Assembly: GCA_015680685.1 (NCBI GenBank)
Contig: MNCI01034881.1
Span: 1-26,309 of the forward strand
Source of the DNA: Gnetum montanum
Taxonomy: Eukaryota; Streptophyta; Gnetopsida; Gnetales; Gnetaceae
DNA: 26,309 nt
Reading direction: 5' to 3'
Part shown: in pieces, positions 8,084 through 17,865 of the stretch
Numbering within the stretch: position 1 is the stretch's first letter
Layout: every line of letters starts with the position of its first letter
Made by a program: the position numbers and the translations under genes
The notes under the pieces: model-generated
The model's input: only the letters and a program-made list of their open reading frames with translations
Told to the model about the DNA's origin: nothing
The model's database searches: none

Positions 8084-9114
8084 GGTGGTGCCACTAGGGT
8101 GGCCCCTATGAAAGGTGCTTCTTGTGCTGTCCACCACTTGATAGATGGTGTTGTTGGCATAACAGCTACTGGTTTTCATGTGGGGTAGGCCATTTTTGTT
8201 GTGAGTGGGATAGACCATAGTCCCGCACTTGGTTGTACCATTTGCAGGACCTGGTACGTTTGGTGACAAGCATAGTGGGACATTTGTGATAATAGCAAAA
8301 TAGGAGGAGAAGTGAATGGTGTCAACCATGTGGGTGGGACTAGGCCCACCATTGGTGGTGGGATAGAAGTAGATGCCAAAATGGATGCAGAAATTGCATG
8401 CCACTACGATGTAGGTACAGTGTGAACATAGGGTAGGGTAGCCATGATTGGTGCATGGTGCGAAATAAGAATGGATTGGAAAATATTTTGTGGAGGGATA
8501 GTGGCTAAGAATGAGATGGGGGAATAGGTGTGTTGATACTATGGGTTGCGATGGATACCTATTATCAATGATACTACAGGTTGCGACGACACGGACGTGA
8601 TCATAAAGGGAGCGGCAGTAGAGAGTGGGTTCATCCAGAAAGATGAGGTGGAAGGGATGGTGGTAGGGTTGGTTTGATCCCCATCCTCAGACTAGGAATC
8701 TAGTTCCTCTTGCCCATCTTGGAACATCTCTTCATAGTGAGATGCTGTGTCTTGTGGCTCCCTAGGCCTAGCCAACCATGTCAGTTGATCTATGATCCAC
8801 TGATGTGTTTGCATTAAATGAATGGAAATTCTAGGAGTGGGAATAAATTCCCCCCCATTACAGTAAGCGAACTTGAAGCTATTTTTGTCTTTGAGTTCTT
8901 GTGCATCTAGGGGTAGATTTACCTGAACCTTAGCATAGTGAATGTTGTATTGCTCGTATTGCTGTGCCAAGCTCTCAGGTGATTGGTTTTGGATCCTGAG
9001 ATATTGGTGTAGCTCTTACACTAGGTAGAGCAGTTTCTTGGCACTTATGGTGCCCTAAACCAAGAGGGGAACCTCAACATTAGAGGTAGTAACTGCAGTG
9101 CTTGAGGAAGTCAT
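8084..9114 (-). pseudogene. Element B gag relic, N-terminal part
   Basis: The start is the ATG complementary to 9112-9114 (MTSSSTAVTTS…). One frame runs the whole way to 8084, broken only by stops. The N-terminal block SLAQQYEQYNIHYAKVQV, then NGGEFIPTP, corresponds to DEYNFICIKIQ and GGDEFIPSP in element C. The long Pro/Ser/Thr/His-rich linker that follows (IPPPMVGLVPPTW, MVQPSAGLW) is the usual unstructured part of this gag. Element A interrupts it at 8083/8084 and it resumes at 465. The capsid core lies beyond the truncation and is not present. Confidence 0.75.
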
Positions 9115-9358
9115 TTTCATAAGGCTAAAAGAATTCAAAAATGAGAAAAACAAGGAGATTCAGTAGCGATTGGAAGCTTTCTATCCTGCAGGATTTCAAA
9201 GGAACTGTCACAGTGACCGATCTACATCACACGATGCGTAAACAATAGTAACAGGGTGTCACATTTACGCTAGTGCATGACGGGGTATAGAATGCATGTA
9301 GGACTATCATGAAACATGAAAAAGGCATTAAAAGGTCCTCCTTCTAGTGCCAGAAAAC
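9115..9358 (-). other. Element B leader and primer-site region
   Basis: On the minus strand the LTR end CGCTACA is followed by GTTTTCTGGCACTAGAAGGAGG (9336-9358), the same primer-site-like block as in A and C. Then come about 220 bases of leader with a few TTTACGC/GCGTAA motifs before the gag ATG. No open frame of note. Confidence 0.65.
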
Positions 9359-10316
9359 TGTAGCGACTGAAAACATTGGTGGATTTGAACATCGAGAGGT
9401 CATTAGGCTAACCATTTTAACTCTGGATCCATGCGAGGGTTGTGCTAGATAAAATGGAAACGAGGCACCCTGAGCAGTCTGGTTGATCAGATAGGCACTT
9501 AACCTTTCGTAAACATTTTTTTAGGTGCGAAATACATGAGATCTAACCGATGATCAATAAATGTAATGATAAAGAAAATGATGTTGAACAATGATGATAA
9601 TGAAGAAATAATAGAGTAATTGGGATAAGAAAATACACCATCACAAAGTTGCAAGTTTGATTCTCTTCTTTTATTGAAAATGTATAACAAGTTATACAAT
9701 GCCAGAGGCACACAGAGAGTCTAGGAATAACTAGAATGCTCAAAATACCTCAACTACATTTTTTTGAGAACAAGCTTAAAATCTAACACTGAAAAATGCC
9801 AACAAGCAAAAATCTAATGCCAAGTGTGAATGCAAAAGATGCCAACCATTGAAATTTTTTGACCCAACAAATTGCTAATTTGCAAACTTGCCAATAGGAT
9901 TCTCAGTTTTCCAACCAAAATTTTTCCAACTTGCCAACCAATTTTGCCAACCCTTTGAGCATTGCTCTTTGGGATATTTATAGGGCCAAGAGTACACAAG
10001 AAATGAGGCCTAGATGATGCATGTCCTAGATCCACGAGATGCTGACATGCCTGTATTGCATGGATATGGAAAGCCAATTATGAACCTGCTATACTACAAT
10101 TATGTTGTCGAAACTAGGAGTGTTGGCGTCAAGTGTGCAAACAATGCAAGTAAGAGATGAAGCATAATGGCATTGCATAGTTGTTTGCTATGCTGTGCTA
10201 CGCTATGTAGCATAGCACGTTGGTGTAGCGTAGCTACTTGCTACGCTGTGCTATGCTATGTAGTGTAGCATAGCGTAGCCACTAGTTTGAAAAGGAAATT
10301 TGTGTTGAATTCAACT
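9359..10316 (-). repeat. 5' LTR of element B (outer end uncertain)
   Basis: 9359 onward (TGTAGCGACTGAAAACATTG) matches the A LTR ends at 466 and 7174 and shares later blocks such as CTAGATAAAATGGAAACGAGG and GGTTGATCAGATAGGCACTTA. A TATAAATA box lies on the minus strand at 9975-9982, 617 bases from the LTR end, as in A (about 620). GCTATGC-type repeats at 10186-10280 occupy the upstream part. The outer end is placed at 10316 only on a weak match (AAATTTGTGTTGAATTCA against AAATTTTGTGGTGTTTCA); it could lie further right. Confidence 0.6.
9975..9982 (-). promoter_or_regulatory. LTR B core promoter TATAAATA
   Basis: The minus strand reads GCCCTATAAATATCCC, matching the core found in elements A and C at the same relative position in the LTR. 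Confidence 0.65.
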
Positions 10317-10388
10317 ACATCTATTGGAAGGCTCAATGCACATCAGGTTAACTTTTGAAGCACTTCTTTTAGTTTGCATCTCTGCAAC

Positions 10389-10881
10389 GCTATGCTATGC
10401 TACGTAGCATAGCATAGCATAGTAGCTAGCTTTATCTGTGACTGGTGCTGAAGTTGCAAACACTTGTTTGAAGCTTTGACCATGCTAACAGCTACAACTT
10501 TTACCTTTTACAAAGGGGAGCCTCTAAACTTGCTGAACTTGCATTTGAAACATTTCTTACTGCTCTTGTATTGTTGCTATGTTGTGCTACGCTATGTAGC
10601 ATAGTAGTTGCCATATCTTGCTTTTTTCTCAATCCACCACTTTCTAGTAAGAGACCTTGCTAAAGAACTTGAATTCGAATGGGGCAACGAGTTTTGGAGG
10701 CCGGAGTACTTGCCAAGTGCAATTTCTTCATTGGAATCACTCGGTAAGTTGGGCCTTTCTGATTTTCCTTTGCTATGCTATGCTATGCTGCGTAGCGTAG
10801 CACCCTGTTCTGCAATAGTTTACACTTGATTACATGAGTAACTATCTTCTGAGGCTTGCTATGCTACATAGCATAGCAAGC
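10389..10881. repeat. Series of GCTATGC palindromes
   Basis: At least four palindromes lie in otherwise unrelated DNA. 10389-10418 is a perfect 30-bp palindrome (arms GCTATGCTATGCTAC and its complement, no loop). 10575-10605 contains GCTATG-TAG-CATAG. 10773-10802 pairs GCTATGCTATGC with GCGTAGCGTAGC. 10854-10881 has arms GCTTGCTATG and CATAGCAAGC. They resemble the units in the A and B LTRs. They may belong to an unrecognised extension of LTR B or be separate insertions. Confidence 0.75.
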
Positions 10882-11282
10882 TTCTTCACTAGAAAACTTG
10901 CCGAACTATTTTGTGCATCTTGAGCACTGTCGACAACTCCAAGTATGGTTTCTGAATAGATTTTCATCCAGGTGGTCAGGCCGAAGAGTCCATCGGGCCT
11001 GTTAGCTCTGGAGGTATAAAACTTGCCAAATTGAATAGTTTAAACTTAGTGTATTCATTTCCTACGAAATTGTCATGAGGCTGCACCTGTGAAAATGTTT
11101 GCCTCATTTCCAAGACCCTGGTGAAGCAAGAGTGCCTTGAAATTTTAGGGTGTTTCATTGAGGACACAAAATCTATTTTCTTTAACCTTGATGATAAGTT
11201 TCTGACACATGCTGTTGGAAAAATAAAATGCAAAAGGATATGGAAGGAAGATGAAAAACTACTAAGTAGATGCAATATTTAA
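10648..11282 (+). other. Candidate three-exon gene fragment, unrecognised
   Basis: Three open stretches can be joined through GT-AG boundaries in one frame. Exon 1 is 10648-10743 (preceded by a pyrimidine-rich TTTCTAG, ending before GTAAGT). Exon 2 is 10972-11013 (preceded by TTCATCCAG, ending before GTATAA). Exon 3 is 11080-11282, ending in TAA. The translated text (…AKELEFEWGNEFWRPEYLP…; …AEESIGPVSSG…; …KQECLEILGCFIEDTK…) looks protein-like but I recognise no family. The second intron would be only 66 bases and the first holds two GCTATGC palindromes. There is no clear start. It may be a captured host-gene fragment, a decayed gene, or chance. Confidence 0.2.
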
Positions 11283-11289
11283 ATATTCA

Positions 11290-12200
11290 TACCTTACTTC
11301 CATAAATGGATTCATACATTTTATGCCGAAGTTTATATTCCTTTAAAAGTTATTCTTGCATTTCACAATCTTCAGAGAATTTATAGATTTTGAGAATAAC
11401 AACTTTTCATTTTATTTGGTATTATTTGAGTTGTGATATAGTAAAAATATTATGGTAAATGAGACTAGAAATAAATTATCTTATAATTCCAAATCACATT
11501 TAATTTGCTGCTAGAGTTCATATGACTCTTTTAGGAACTTTGGGTTTGTATTGGAGTTCGTATTCCCACTACAAATTCTATCTAGGAGATGGAGCTCTTT
11601 GTAGACTTAATAGATGCTGCTATGAGTTTTGAATTTTATCTTCCATTTGTTTTATAGCTTTCACTTATTCCTGAATTCTCTTTGTAGATCTTCATCCAAC
11701 TATAGATACTATAGTCCCCACTTCAGTTTTCCATTTTTTTGGTCTTCAAAGATTGAGTTGAACCTAGTAGCATTATTTTAAATTTATTGTCTATTTTTCT
11801 TCATTATCTCATAGTCACCATTACCTTATATTTCAAAGTCTTATTCATTTGGTTACAGAACACCTAGATCTTCCTTTTTTATTGTTAGGATCTTTTGGTT
11901 ATTTAAAACCGTAAGATTGCTCATACAATAATCCATATTTTGGGACATCTACAATAATCATAGTAGAAATTCAAGGTGACATGTTCAAGTATTATAAATG
12001 AAATTCTTATACATTGGTGACTCTAAGCTCTATCATTCGATTTTTTGCATAACTTTGTATTTAGTTATTCATTGTATTTGGTATCTGTATATCTTGGGAC
12101 ATTTGCAAGAAATAGAAATTCTATGTGATTGGTTTAAGTCTTATAAATGACATCTCAATATTTTGGTGGCTCTAAGTCATATTATTTGGTTTTCCTTATG
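11290..12200. other. AT-rich stretch with one diverged tandem duplication
   Basis: About 0.9 kb of AT-rich DNA with no open frame that I recognise. Two diverged copies of a roughly 155-bp unit begin at about 11939 (TTGGGACATCTACAATAATC) and 12094 (TTGGGACATTTGCAAGAAAT); both continue through TATAAATGA and GGTG(A/G)CTCTAAG. The right end abuts the LINE RT relic. It could be a decayed downstream part of that LINE, but I see no RT motif in it. Confidence 0.5.
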
Positions 12201-12204
12201 TAAG

Positions 12205-12409
12205 ATGATACTCTATGACTCTCTCCCAATGCTTCCTATTATGGCTCATAAACATAATCCTTCTATAGTTTGCACAATTCTGCACATCTCCTTTGTTATT
12301 GTAGATGGGAACAACAATGCATTTTCTTTAGATTTAAAGCATTTCCCCATCATTCAAGATTGTGTTACATAATTACATTAGCTATGAGATTTCTTCTCCT
12401 AATACTTTA
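12205..12409 (-). pseudogene. RTE-like LINE reverse transcriptase relic, downstream half
   Basis: On the minus strand, after the copia insertion point, the frame reads VLGEEIS, then ILNDGEM, then VVPIYNNKGDVQNC and ANYRRIMFMSHNRKHWERVIEY. From memory of the family this is the finger-region signature of plant RTE-type LINE reverse transcriptases (usual form VPIYKNKGD…NYRGI.LMSH..K.WERVIE). Four stops fall in about 65 codons. Recognisable similarity ends near 12205; the palm domain with its catalytic Asp residues is not seen to the left. The upstream half lies at 16592-16745 on the far side of the copia element. Confidence 0.82.
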
Positions 12410-12611
12410 TGAAAAAATTGAGTAGAAAATAATGCTGCCCTCTCAGCTGATTTATAGTTAGTGATTAATTGATATTTTGTTGATTTTTAGGAATTAGTTG
12501 ATTTGGAGAGATTTTCTCCTTGATTTTCTCTATGTAATCTCTATATGTACCTCCATTTGTAAACAAGAAGCAATCAAGTGAAAACATTTCCCTTTCTTTC
12601 AAATTTTGTCA
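12410..12611 (+). repeat. 5' LTR of copia element
   Basis: It begins TGAAAAAATTGAGTAG and ends CAAATTTTGTCA just before the primer site. From AAATTGAGTAG onward it aligns without gaps to 16396-16591. The length of about 200 bases is short for a copia LTR but within the range seen in plants. Confidence 0.88.
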
Positions 12612-12623
12612 TGGTATCAGAGC
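12612..12623 (+). other. Primer-binding site, initiator tRNA-Met type
   Basis: TGGTATCAGAGC directly follows the LTR end CA. This is the standard copia primer site complementary to the 3' end of plant initiator tRNA-Met, and it fixes the LTR boundary and plus orientation. Confidence 0.93.
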
Positions 12624-12737
12624 TTTAGGTTTTGAACCCTAGGGACATTTTTTTCATTTGGCTTTCATTGCCATTTCTAATTGGGTAATTCAACCCTTAT
12701 TGCTGTAATCCTCTTTTGCTCGTTTTTCTTTACCAAA

Positions 12738-13830
12738 ATGTCTGAAGAATCATCCAAGATCATTGTCTACCTGGTGGAACCTCCACCAACCCACAACCTA
12801 GAGACATTTAGTAGATTAATATAGTCTATTAACAAAATGGAAAAAACTACTTGAATTGGTCCTAGCTAGTGCAAACAATCCTAAAAGGCAAAGGAAAATT
12901 AGATCACATCTTTGGCATGGGACAAAAAGAGGACGATCCCAAGTTTGCAAAATGGGATGAAGAGGATTCGATGATCATGACATGGCTTTGGAATTTGATG
13001 TCACCCAAAATGACACATGCATGTTTCTTCCCATGGCTTGAGATATCTAGGAAGTTGTGAGATAGAATTACTCCAAAGTGAAAGATGCTGCCCAAATTTA
13101 TGAGTTGAAAATCAAGACAATTGCCACCAAAAAAGAAAATTGGACTGAGTATTCCAACCTTTTGAGGGGACTTTGGCAAGAGATGGACTACTATTATGTT
13201 ATTTAGATGAAATACAGTGAGGATGCTACAATTCTGAAAATTTCATAGAAAAAGGTTGAACCTATGATTTTTTTGGCTAGTCTTAACAATGAATTCAATC
13301 ATGTTTGAGTCAAAGTCCTTGGCAAAGATGACCCTCCCCTCTTAATGAGGTAATTTCTATTATATTGGTTGAAGAGAGTAGGCATAATGTTATGTTAGTA
13401 TCAAAACCAGTTGATGCCTCGACAATGCTAACTGATGGAGGAAGTTGTGGGCCAAGAAGGGAGCAGCAAAATTGAGAGAATGGGAAATGAGAATTCAAAC
13501 TTGGTGATTTTGAACCTTGTGAAAATAGGGACAACATGTGGTGTACCTTCTACAAGAAACCAAGGCATACAAGGGAGATGTACTTCAAGCTTCATGGAAA
13601 GCCACCAAGAAAGGAATGGGGAAATAAGGGTGGAAGGAAAAAAATTCAAGGTCAAGAAAATCAAGCCTCATCTTCACAAGAAGAAGATAAAGCTCTAGAA
13701 GCAAGGGATTTTGAAAAAGAAGACATAGTGAAATTGAAGAATCTTCTAGCCACTCTTGAAAAATCTTTAGGTACATGTTCATTAGTACATTTAGGTGAGC
13801 TTCCAATTTCTCATTGTTTAAGTTCCTCTA
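12738..13830 (+). pseudogene. Copia gag relic (UBN2 type) with broken zinc knuckle
   Basis: The start is ATG at 12738 (MSEESSKIIVY). After stops, the capsid-like block ILKGKGKLDHIFG, KEDDPKFAKWDEEDS and MIMTWLWN identifies the common plant copia gag (DUF4219/UBN2 family). The zinc knuckle at about 13536-13600 reads WCTFYKKPRHTREMYFKLHG. The usual second and last cysteines of the CX2CX5HX4C pattern are both Tyr, consistent with G-to-A changes in Cys codons. Many stops and frame changes lie between 12780 and 13440. The tail is Lys/Glu-rich. Confidence 0.85.
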
Positions 13831-13839
13831 ATCAATGTT

Positions 13840-15130
13840 TTAAAGACTCCTGGATCTTTGCTTTGGGAGCCATAGATCACATGACATGCATCTCATAATT
13901 TTAGTTCTTATTTCCACTATCCTTGTAATTGAAAAATTACCATAGTATATGGATCACCAACCACAATTGCCAGTATAGGAAATGTTAAAATTGATCACAA
14001 TATGATTCTTAAAGATGTTCTTCATGTTCCAAAATTATCAGCAAATCTCATCTCCATAACCAAACTTTCTTAGGATATAAATTGAAAAGTAACCTTCTCC
14101 CCAAGTTATTGTCTATTTCAAGATCAGGACTCGGGCAAGATGATTGGACTTGCTAAAGAGAAGGGAGGATTATACTATCTTGAAAAGACTAAAAAGACAA
14201 GTGCCAATAAGTGGAATCAACCTCTAACCCTCCTATTCATCACTTTAGACTAGGACATCCTTCATTCAAAATACTTGAAACCATGTTCCCTCATTTGTTT
14301 AAGGGCTTAGAAAAGGAAATGTTTAATTGTGAAACTTGTGAACTCACAAAGCACAAACATGCAGCATTTTGCATCAATAATAGAAGAAGCTCATTTCCAT
14401 TTGATTTAATTCAAAGTGATATTTGGGGACCATCTCCAATTTTAAATATTTTTGGGGCATGATGGTTTGGTTCATTTATCAATGATTACACAAGAGTCAC
14501 TTGGATTTTCTTAATCAAGTCCAAAATTGATGTTAGTGATGCCCTCCCAAATTTTCATTCGATGATTAAAAATCAATTTGGAGTTAGTATCAAAAGGTTT
14601 TGTTTAGATAATACCAAAGATTAATTTAACCAAACACTGAATATGTTCTTTCAAATGGAGGGAATCATCCACAAGTCCTCTTGTGTCTATACCCCATAAA
14701 AAAATGGAGTGGTAGAGAGAAAAAATGATCACCTTCTTCCTATAGCTTGAGCTTTATTGTTCCAAAAAGATGTCCCAAAATTTGCTAGGGAGAGGTCGTC
14801 CTTATAACTACACATATCATAAATAGATTACCAACTCAAGTGCTCTATTGAAAAAGTCCAATAGAAGTGTTATCTTAGCTTTTTCCAACACTTTTTACTA
14901 CAAACCATCTTATCTCTAGGATATTTGGATGTGTTTCGTTTGTTCATATTCATAGGAAAAATAGGAAAGATTTTGATTTGAGAGCCCTCAAAATAGTCTT
15001 TGTTGGGTATTCTTCAACCCAAAAGGGCTACAAATGCTATCATCCACCAACCAAAAAATTCCTTGTTTTTGCGGATGTCACCTTTGTTGAAACTAAGTCA
15101 TACTTCACACAACCTTATCTTTAGAGGGAG
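13840..15130 (+). pseudogene. Copia protease and integrase relic
   Basis: The protease start DSWIFALGAIDHMT corresponds to the usual WILDSGATDHMT; the catalytic Asp-Ser pair has become Ala-Leu. The GAG-pre-integrase zinc finger is visible at 14211-14350 (HHFRLGHPSFKIL … NCETCELTKH). The integrase core follows: FDLIQSDIWGPSP with the first Asp, FINDYTRVTWIFLIKSK, then RFCLDN with the second Asp, and NGVVERKN with the catalytic Glu. So the three integrase acidic residues are still readable although stops lie between them. The C-terminal region (GYSSTQKGYKCYHP-like) continues to about 15070. Confidence 0.87.
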
Positions 15131-15498
15131 TAAATAGTAGTAGAAGATAAGAACTTCTTTCTTCTTGACCTACCCATAATCTAGTCTTCCTATTCTTTGC
15201 TACCACAAATTGAGCCCAAGCCTCTTCCTTAAATTGTAGATAAAATGAGGAAGGAAATGAAACCACTACTGACACATGTCCTCCTCAAGTGTACTCAAGA
15301 AGAAAACATCCAAACCCAGAATCAAGGCAAGTCCAAACATTGGGCTCGAGTGCTAGAAATGAGGTAATAGATCATAACCCATCTGATTCTCCTACTGAAT
15401 CCTTGTCTAATATTGACTTGCCTATTGCAGTTAGGAAAGGAAAAAGAGAATGCACCAATCATCCACTACATCCTATATCTCATTTTGTGTCTTTTGAC

Positions 15499-16012
15499 AA
15501 ATATTCCTCAACTCATAGAGCATTTCTCAAAAATATTAACAATGTGTATGTTCCTTCAACACTATTTGAGGCTTTAAACTATGAAAATTGGGAAAATGCT
15601 ATGAATGTAGAAATTTATGCCTTGAAGAAGAATAACACATGGGAGATAGTGGACTTGCCAAAGGGGAAGAAACCAGTGGGATGCAAATGGGCATACATTG
15701 TGAAATACAAAGCTGATGGTTCTTTAGAGAGGTACAAAGTGAGATCGGTAGCAAAAGGGATACACATAGATGTATGGGATAGACTATTAGGAGACATTTG
15801 CATTAGTGGAAAAGATGAATATGGTAAGAGTCCTTTTGTCTTTGGTAGTTAATTATGATTGGCCTTTAAAGAAATTTGATGTGAAAAATGCATTCCTACA
15901 TGGGGACTTGGAAGAGGAAATTTACATGGAGATTCCATCGGGCTATAATCAGAATATGGCCTCAAACAAGGTATGCAAATTAAAGAAAGCATTGTATGGC
16001 TTAAAGCAATCA
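15499..16012 (+). pseudogene. Copia reverse transcriptase relic, N-terminal part only
   Basis: The block FEALNYENWENAMNVEIYAL, NNTWEIVDLPKGKKPVGCKW, then DGSLERYKVRSVAKG is the start of the RVT_2 domain. A one-base shift just after VAKG (near 15755) moves the frame; it resumes as VRVLLSLVVNYDWPLKKFDV, KNAFLHGDLEEEIYMEIPSG, KVCKLKKALYGLKQS. At LKQS the sequence jumps to RNase H. The catalytic YVDD box and thumb are therefore gone. The region 15130-15490 is a variable linker with stops. Confidence 0.92.
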
Positions 16013-16390
16013 CTTGGAGGAGCCAAAAGCAAAATGTAGTAGCAAGATCTAGTGCTGAATATGAATTCAGAGCAATGGCACAAGGAATATGTGAACTATT
16101 ATGGCTGAATATTATCCTAGAAGATCTAAGAGTCCAATGGGAAGGACCTATGAGATTATAATGTGATAACAAGTTAGTTATTAGCATCACCCACAATCCC
16201 GTGCAACATGATTGTACTAAGAATATTGAAATTGATAGGTAGTTTATCAAAGGAAGACTCAAGAGAGGTCTCATTTATACACCTTATGTTTCCTCCAACT
16301 TACAATTGGTGGATGTGCTCACTAAAGAACCTTGCAATCCTCTTTTCCAAACATTGTTGTCCAAGCTAGGAATGGACAATGTTTATTCAC
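16013..16390 (+). pseudogene. Copia RNase H C-terminal relic
   Basis: From ITWRSQKQNVVARSSAEYEF through FRAMAQGICELLWLNIILED, then CDNK and HNPVQHDCTKNIEIDR, this is the end of the copia RNase H domain, finishing with SKLGMDNVYS just before the 3' LTR. The retained CDNK motif carries an RNase H Asp. The first part of the domain is deleted together with the RT core. The expected purine-rich tract before the LTR is missing. Confidence 0.9.
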
Positions 16391-16395
16391 TAGTA

Positions 16396-16591
16396 AATTG
16401 AGTAGAAAACAACGTTGCCTTCTCAATTGATTTATAGTTAGTGATTGATTAATATTTTATTGATTTTTAGGAATTACTTGATTTGAAGAGATTTTCTCCT
16501 TGATTTTCTCTATGTAATCTCGATATATACCTCTACTTGTAAACAAGAAGCAATCAAGTGAAAATATTTCCTTTTCTTTCAAATTTTTTCA
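16396..16591 (+). repeat. 3' LTR of copia element
   Basis: AAATTGAGTAGAAAAC through CAAATTTTTTCA, aligned base for base with the 5' LTR. The first few LTR bases and the polypurine tract are not present: coding sequence (…YSLVN) runs directly into AAATTGAG, which suggests a small deletion at this boundary. Confidence 0.87.
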
Positions 16592-16745
16592 CTTTCCAAA
16601 ATTCTATAAGAATGGTATATAATTTAATGGCTTTACCATTTTTAAGGAAGGAAAAGTCATTAACCATACCAAAATTTAGTTTTCCTTCTTGGATGTACTT
16701 TCTTAGAAATTCTTCATTTAATAAGTTTTGCAAATATATTTTCAA
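16592..16745 (-). pseudogene. RTE-like LINE reverse transcriptase relic, upstream half
   Basis: On the minus strand the frame ends FSFLKNGKAIKLYTILIEFW at the copia boundary. The pattern K.NGKA…IPIE.WK is the conserved opening of plant RTE-type RT domains. Removing the copia element and one target copy joins EFWK to VLGEE in frame, exactly as in the family. The more distal text (NLLNEEFLRKYIQEGKLN) is plausible as linker but not diagnostic. No endonuclease is recognised further right. Confidence 0.7.
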
Positions 16746-17850
16746 CTATTTAATTTTTTATTATTTGTTTACCAAAATTATTTCATCTACCTTCTTAGGC
16801 CATTTAACATGGTCAACACCTTTATATTTCTTATTTATGAATTTTTCCAATTTGCATATAGATTTTTTTCTTTATATTGTTCCCATCTTCTCCTATAGAA
16901 ATCATCCAAGGCCTTTGTGTTTGGCTGGTGTTGTTCATTGTTATTGAAGGATGCCCCACCAAGCCTTTGTTGATTTTCCACAATGGGTCTCATGACTAAT
17001 TTTCTTTGCATCTAGCAAATATCCTAGCATATTCAAAATCTAAAAGTGAACTTATTCATGAGATTTAACATAGTTTTACAGCTTCTTGCTAACCTGGCAC
17101 TAACCTTGTTCTCACATTGGGCTTGGGACTGGTGATGATGGAGTTAATGTAGAATGTTTCCTAGGATAAAAGTAATATTGGGCTTGTAGCTTATTTTTTT
17201 CCTATTTTTTGGATATCTACTCTAAACTATTTCTCAGATGATATTTTAAAAATTTTGTATGATGAAGAAAAAATAAGCATAATTTTAAAAAATCAAATGT
17301 AAATCACATGAATTCTTAGTCCTTTGCAATGGATATGTGTTATAATCTGCTTATTCTATTAGTCATTATTGTAGTCTTTGTATGTGGTTTTAAATATGTT
17401 TCCTCACATATAATAGATGTATAATTTTTTTTTTGCAACATACCTTTTCAGTTAAATTCTTATTTAATATTTTTCTAGTTTTCGGAGAGACGAGGATGCT
17501 TTGTTAAATACCAAATGCCCTCAAAATGTGGAGCTTAGGTGACATGGTGAAGTTTGTTCAAGAAACTATGCAACACCCTTGATTGCAGACATTAATAGGT
17601 TGACCAAAGTCAGTAGTTTGTTAAAAAATGATTTTGTGTGCTTTCCCAATTTAAGTGCAACTATGAAAAAATTTTAATGTGTGATCATAGTTCATGAATG
17701 TGATAGGTTAATGAAATTATCTAAGATGTTCCATTTCCTACATTGATAAATGTTTGAATCATTTATGGAAGAATAGTTTTGAGTGCAACTCCACAAGATA
17801 GTAGCCATTGTTAGTAGGGGAAAAAAAGAACATCTAAAGATGTACCATTT
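16746..17850. other. AT-rich stretch, nothing recognised
   Basis: About 1.1 kb of AT-rich DNA. Short open stretches occur (for example RRDEDALLNTKCPQNVEL at about 17480 plus, and a lysine-rich minus-strand frame near 16800) but none matches a family I know. It probably holds remnants of the LINE on the left and unknown DNA on the right. Confidence 0.5.
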
Positions 17851-17865
17851 AGGTGAAAATTTGAA

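Larger units (their letters stand above)
12410..16591 (+). mobile_element. Ty1/copia element, decayed, inserted in the LINE RT relic
   Basis: A plus-strand copia element with 5' LTR 12410-12611 and 3' LTR about 16396-16591. The outer ends form an inverted repeat, TGAAAAAATT at the left and AATTTTTTCA at the right. Flanks CTTTA (12405-12409) and CTTTC (16592-16596) form a five-base target duplication with one mismatch. Internal order is gag, protease, integrase, RT, RNase H, which defines copia. It carries many stops, a frameshift in RT and an internal deletion from RT to RNase H. The LTRs differ at about 18 of 193 aligned sites by eye. Confidence 0.92.

Noticed and set aside
12419-16398. Copia LTR start at TGAGTAG (12419) with 193-bp LTRs
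   Set aside because: The direct repeat supports it, but the flanks then show no target duplication. Starting at 12410 gives terminal inverted repeats, a CTTT(A/C) duplication and restores the host LINE frame.
17477-17535. Candidate exon (TTTTTCTAG acceptor, RRDEDALLNTKCPQNVEL)
   Set aside because: Single short stretch, weak donor GTGACA, and no partner exon found in a compatible phase.
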